A program made the position numbers and the translations under genes. This document shows positions 63,559 through 64,000 of a DNA stretch of 64,000 nt, one piece after another (positions within the stretch are counted from its first letter, which is position 1; the number at the start of each line of letters is the position of its first letter). Under the pieces are notes generated by a model. It did not search any database. It was not told the DNA's origin and saw only the letters and a list, made by a program, of their open reading frames with translations. This DNA is from Actinomyces qiguomingii. Lineage in GTDB: Bacteria; Actinomycetota; Actinomycetes; Actinomycetales; Actinomycetaceae. The DNA is taken from positions 558,001-622,000 of the forward strand of contig NZ_CP025228.1 in assembly GCF_004102025.1 (NCBI RefSeq), written 5' to 3'.

Positions 63559-64000
63559 ACGCCCGAAGGCTTCAGGCGCGCAGCGCAACTCCGCGCCGCG
63601 CGGTCGATGACGCCGCCCGCACCCGCGAGCCCCTGGTCAGCCGGGGGCTCGCGGTTGGGCTGCTGGCGGTATTGGCCCTGCTGGGCCTGAGCCTGGCCAC
63701 TGGCCAGTACTCGATCCTGTCCCACGCGGACGGCTGGGAGATGTTCCGCAACGTCCGCGTCCCCCGCACGCTCGCGCTCGTTTTGGCCGGGGCTGCTATG
63801 AGCATGTCCGGCCTGGTGATGCAGCTGATCACCCAGAACCGTTTCGTGGAGCCGACCACCACCGGCACCACCGAGTGGGCCGGCCTGGGCCTGCTGGCGG
63901 TGATGGTGGTCTTTCCCCGCGCCAGCGTACTGGGGCGCATGGCGGGCGCCGTGATGGCCGCGTTCCTGGGCACCACGGTGTTCTTCCTGCTGCTGCGGCG
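63554..64000 (+). CDS. FecCD-type siderophore permease (start of gene; window ends)
   Basis: The frame from about 63554 gives a basic leader then hydrophobic helices: AVGLLAVLALLGLSLATG, VRVPRTLALVLAGAAMSMSGLVMQ, LITQNRFVEPTTTGTTEWAG and LGLLAVMVVFP. The R-x-P-R-x-L...AGAAL-x-x-SG pattern is the FecCD family signature. The gene partly overlaps the previous stop. No ATG is present in the first part, so the start codon is unresolved (a CTG overlapping the stop is possible). It forms the channel used by the two binding proteins. Confidence 0.75.

Overview
The window is high-GC actinobacterial DNA with dense, tightly overlapping genes (many ATGA, GTGA and TGATG stop/start overlaps) and frequent GTG/TTG starts. 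The gene families present (WXG100/EspC-like proteins, EccB/EccC/EccD, a mycosin, DisA, RadA, LutABC, both GlpD and GlpABC) and the fermentative carbon metabolism suggest a member of the Actinomycetaceae, for example an Actinomyces-like oral or gut commensal. This placement is inference from gene content; there is no rRNA or other marker in the window.

Left third (1-28.8 kb): carbon and energy metabolism. In order: a truncated uridine-kinase-like gene; a ROK regulator with a three-gene ascorbate-type PTS (EIIA-EIIB-EIIC); a polyol dehydrogenase and polyol permease; a DeoR-type regulator; lutCBA for L-lactate oxidation; a small EspC-like/lipoprotein cassette; an L-lactate permease; a cluster of gene remnants (LysR, ModA-like, DASS transporter); glpK-glpF; glpABC; glpD; and a SorC-type regulator with a GNAT acetyltransferase. 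Together these import and oxidise polyols, glycerol (by anaerobic and aerobic G3P dehydrogenases) and lactate. A family of 22-bp tandem repeats sits directly downstream of the stop codons of the polyol dehydrogenase, glpC and glpD.

Middle (28.8-57.6 kb): a type VII secretion (ESX-like) island. The core is mycP-eccB-eccD on the minus strand, two WXG100 genes on the plus strand, an RDD-FHA gene with a second EccD-like gene on the minus strand, and a three-ATPase eccC on the plus strand. I see no EccE. Flanking it are likely effectors and partners: a Gly/Ala-rich PPE/EspB-like protein, a 925-residue polymorphic-toxin-like protein with a possible duplicated immunity gene, an ADP-ribosyltransferase-like gene with an unknown partner, and a WXG-calpain protease. 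The calpain gene is followed by three copies of a small membrane protein (possible immunity), each preceded by a whole or decayed calpain tail. The mycosin lacks the canonical catalytic His.

Right end (57.7-64 kb): housekeeping disA and radA, a small membrane protein, and iron-type ABC uptake (two substrate-binding lipoproteins and the start of a FecCD-type permease) with a possible DtxR-type box.

No tRNA, rRNA, CRISPR array, intact insertion sequence or phage was recognised. Many long ORFs on the strand opposite to real genes are products of high GC codon structure and are left out.
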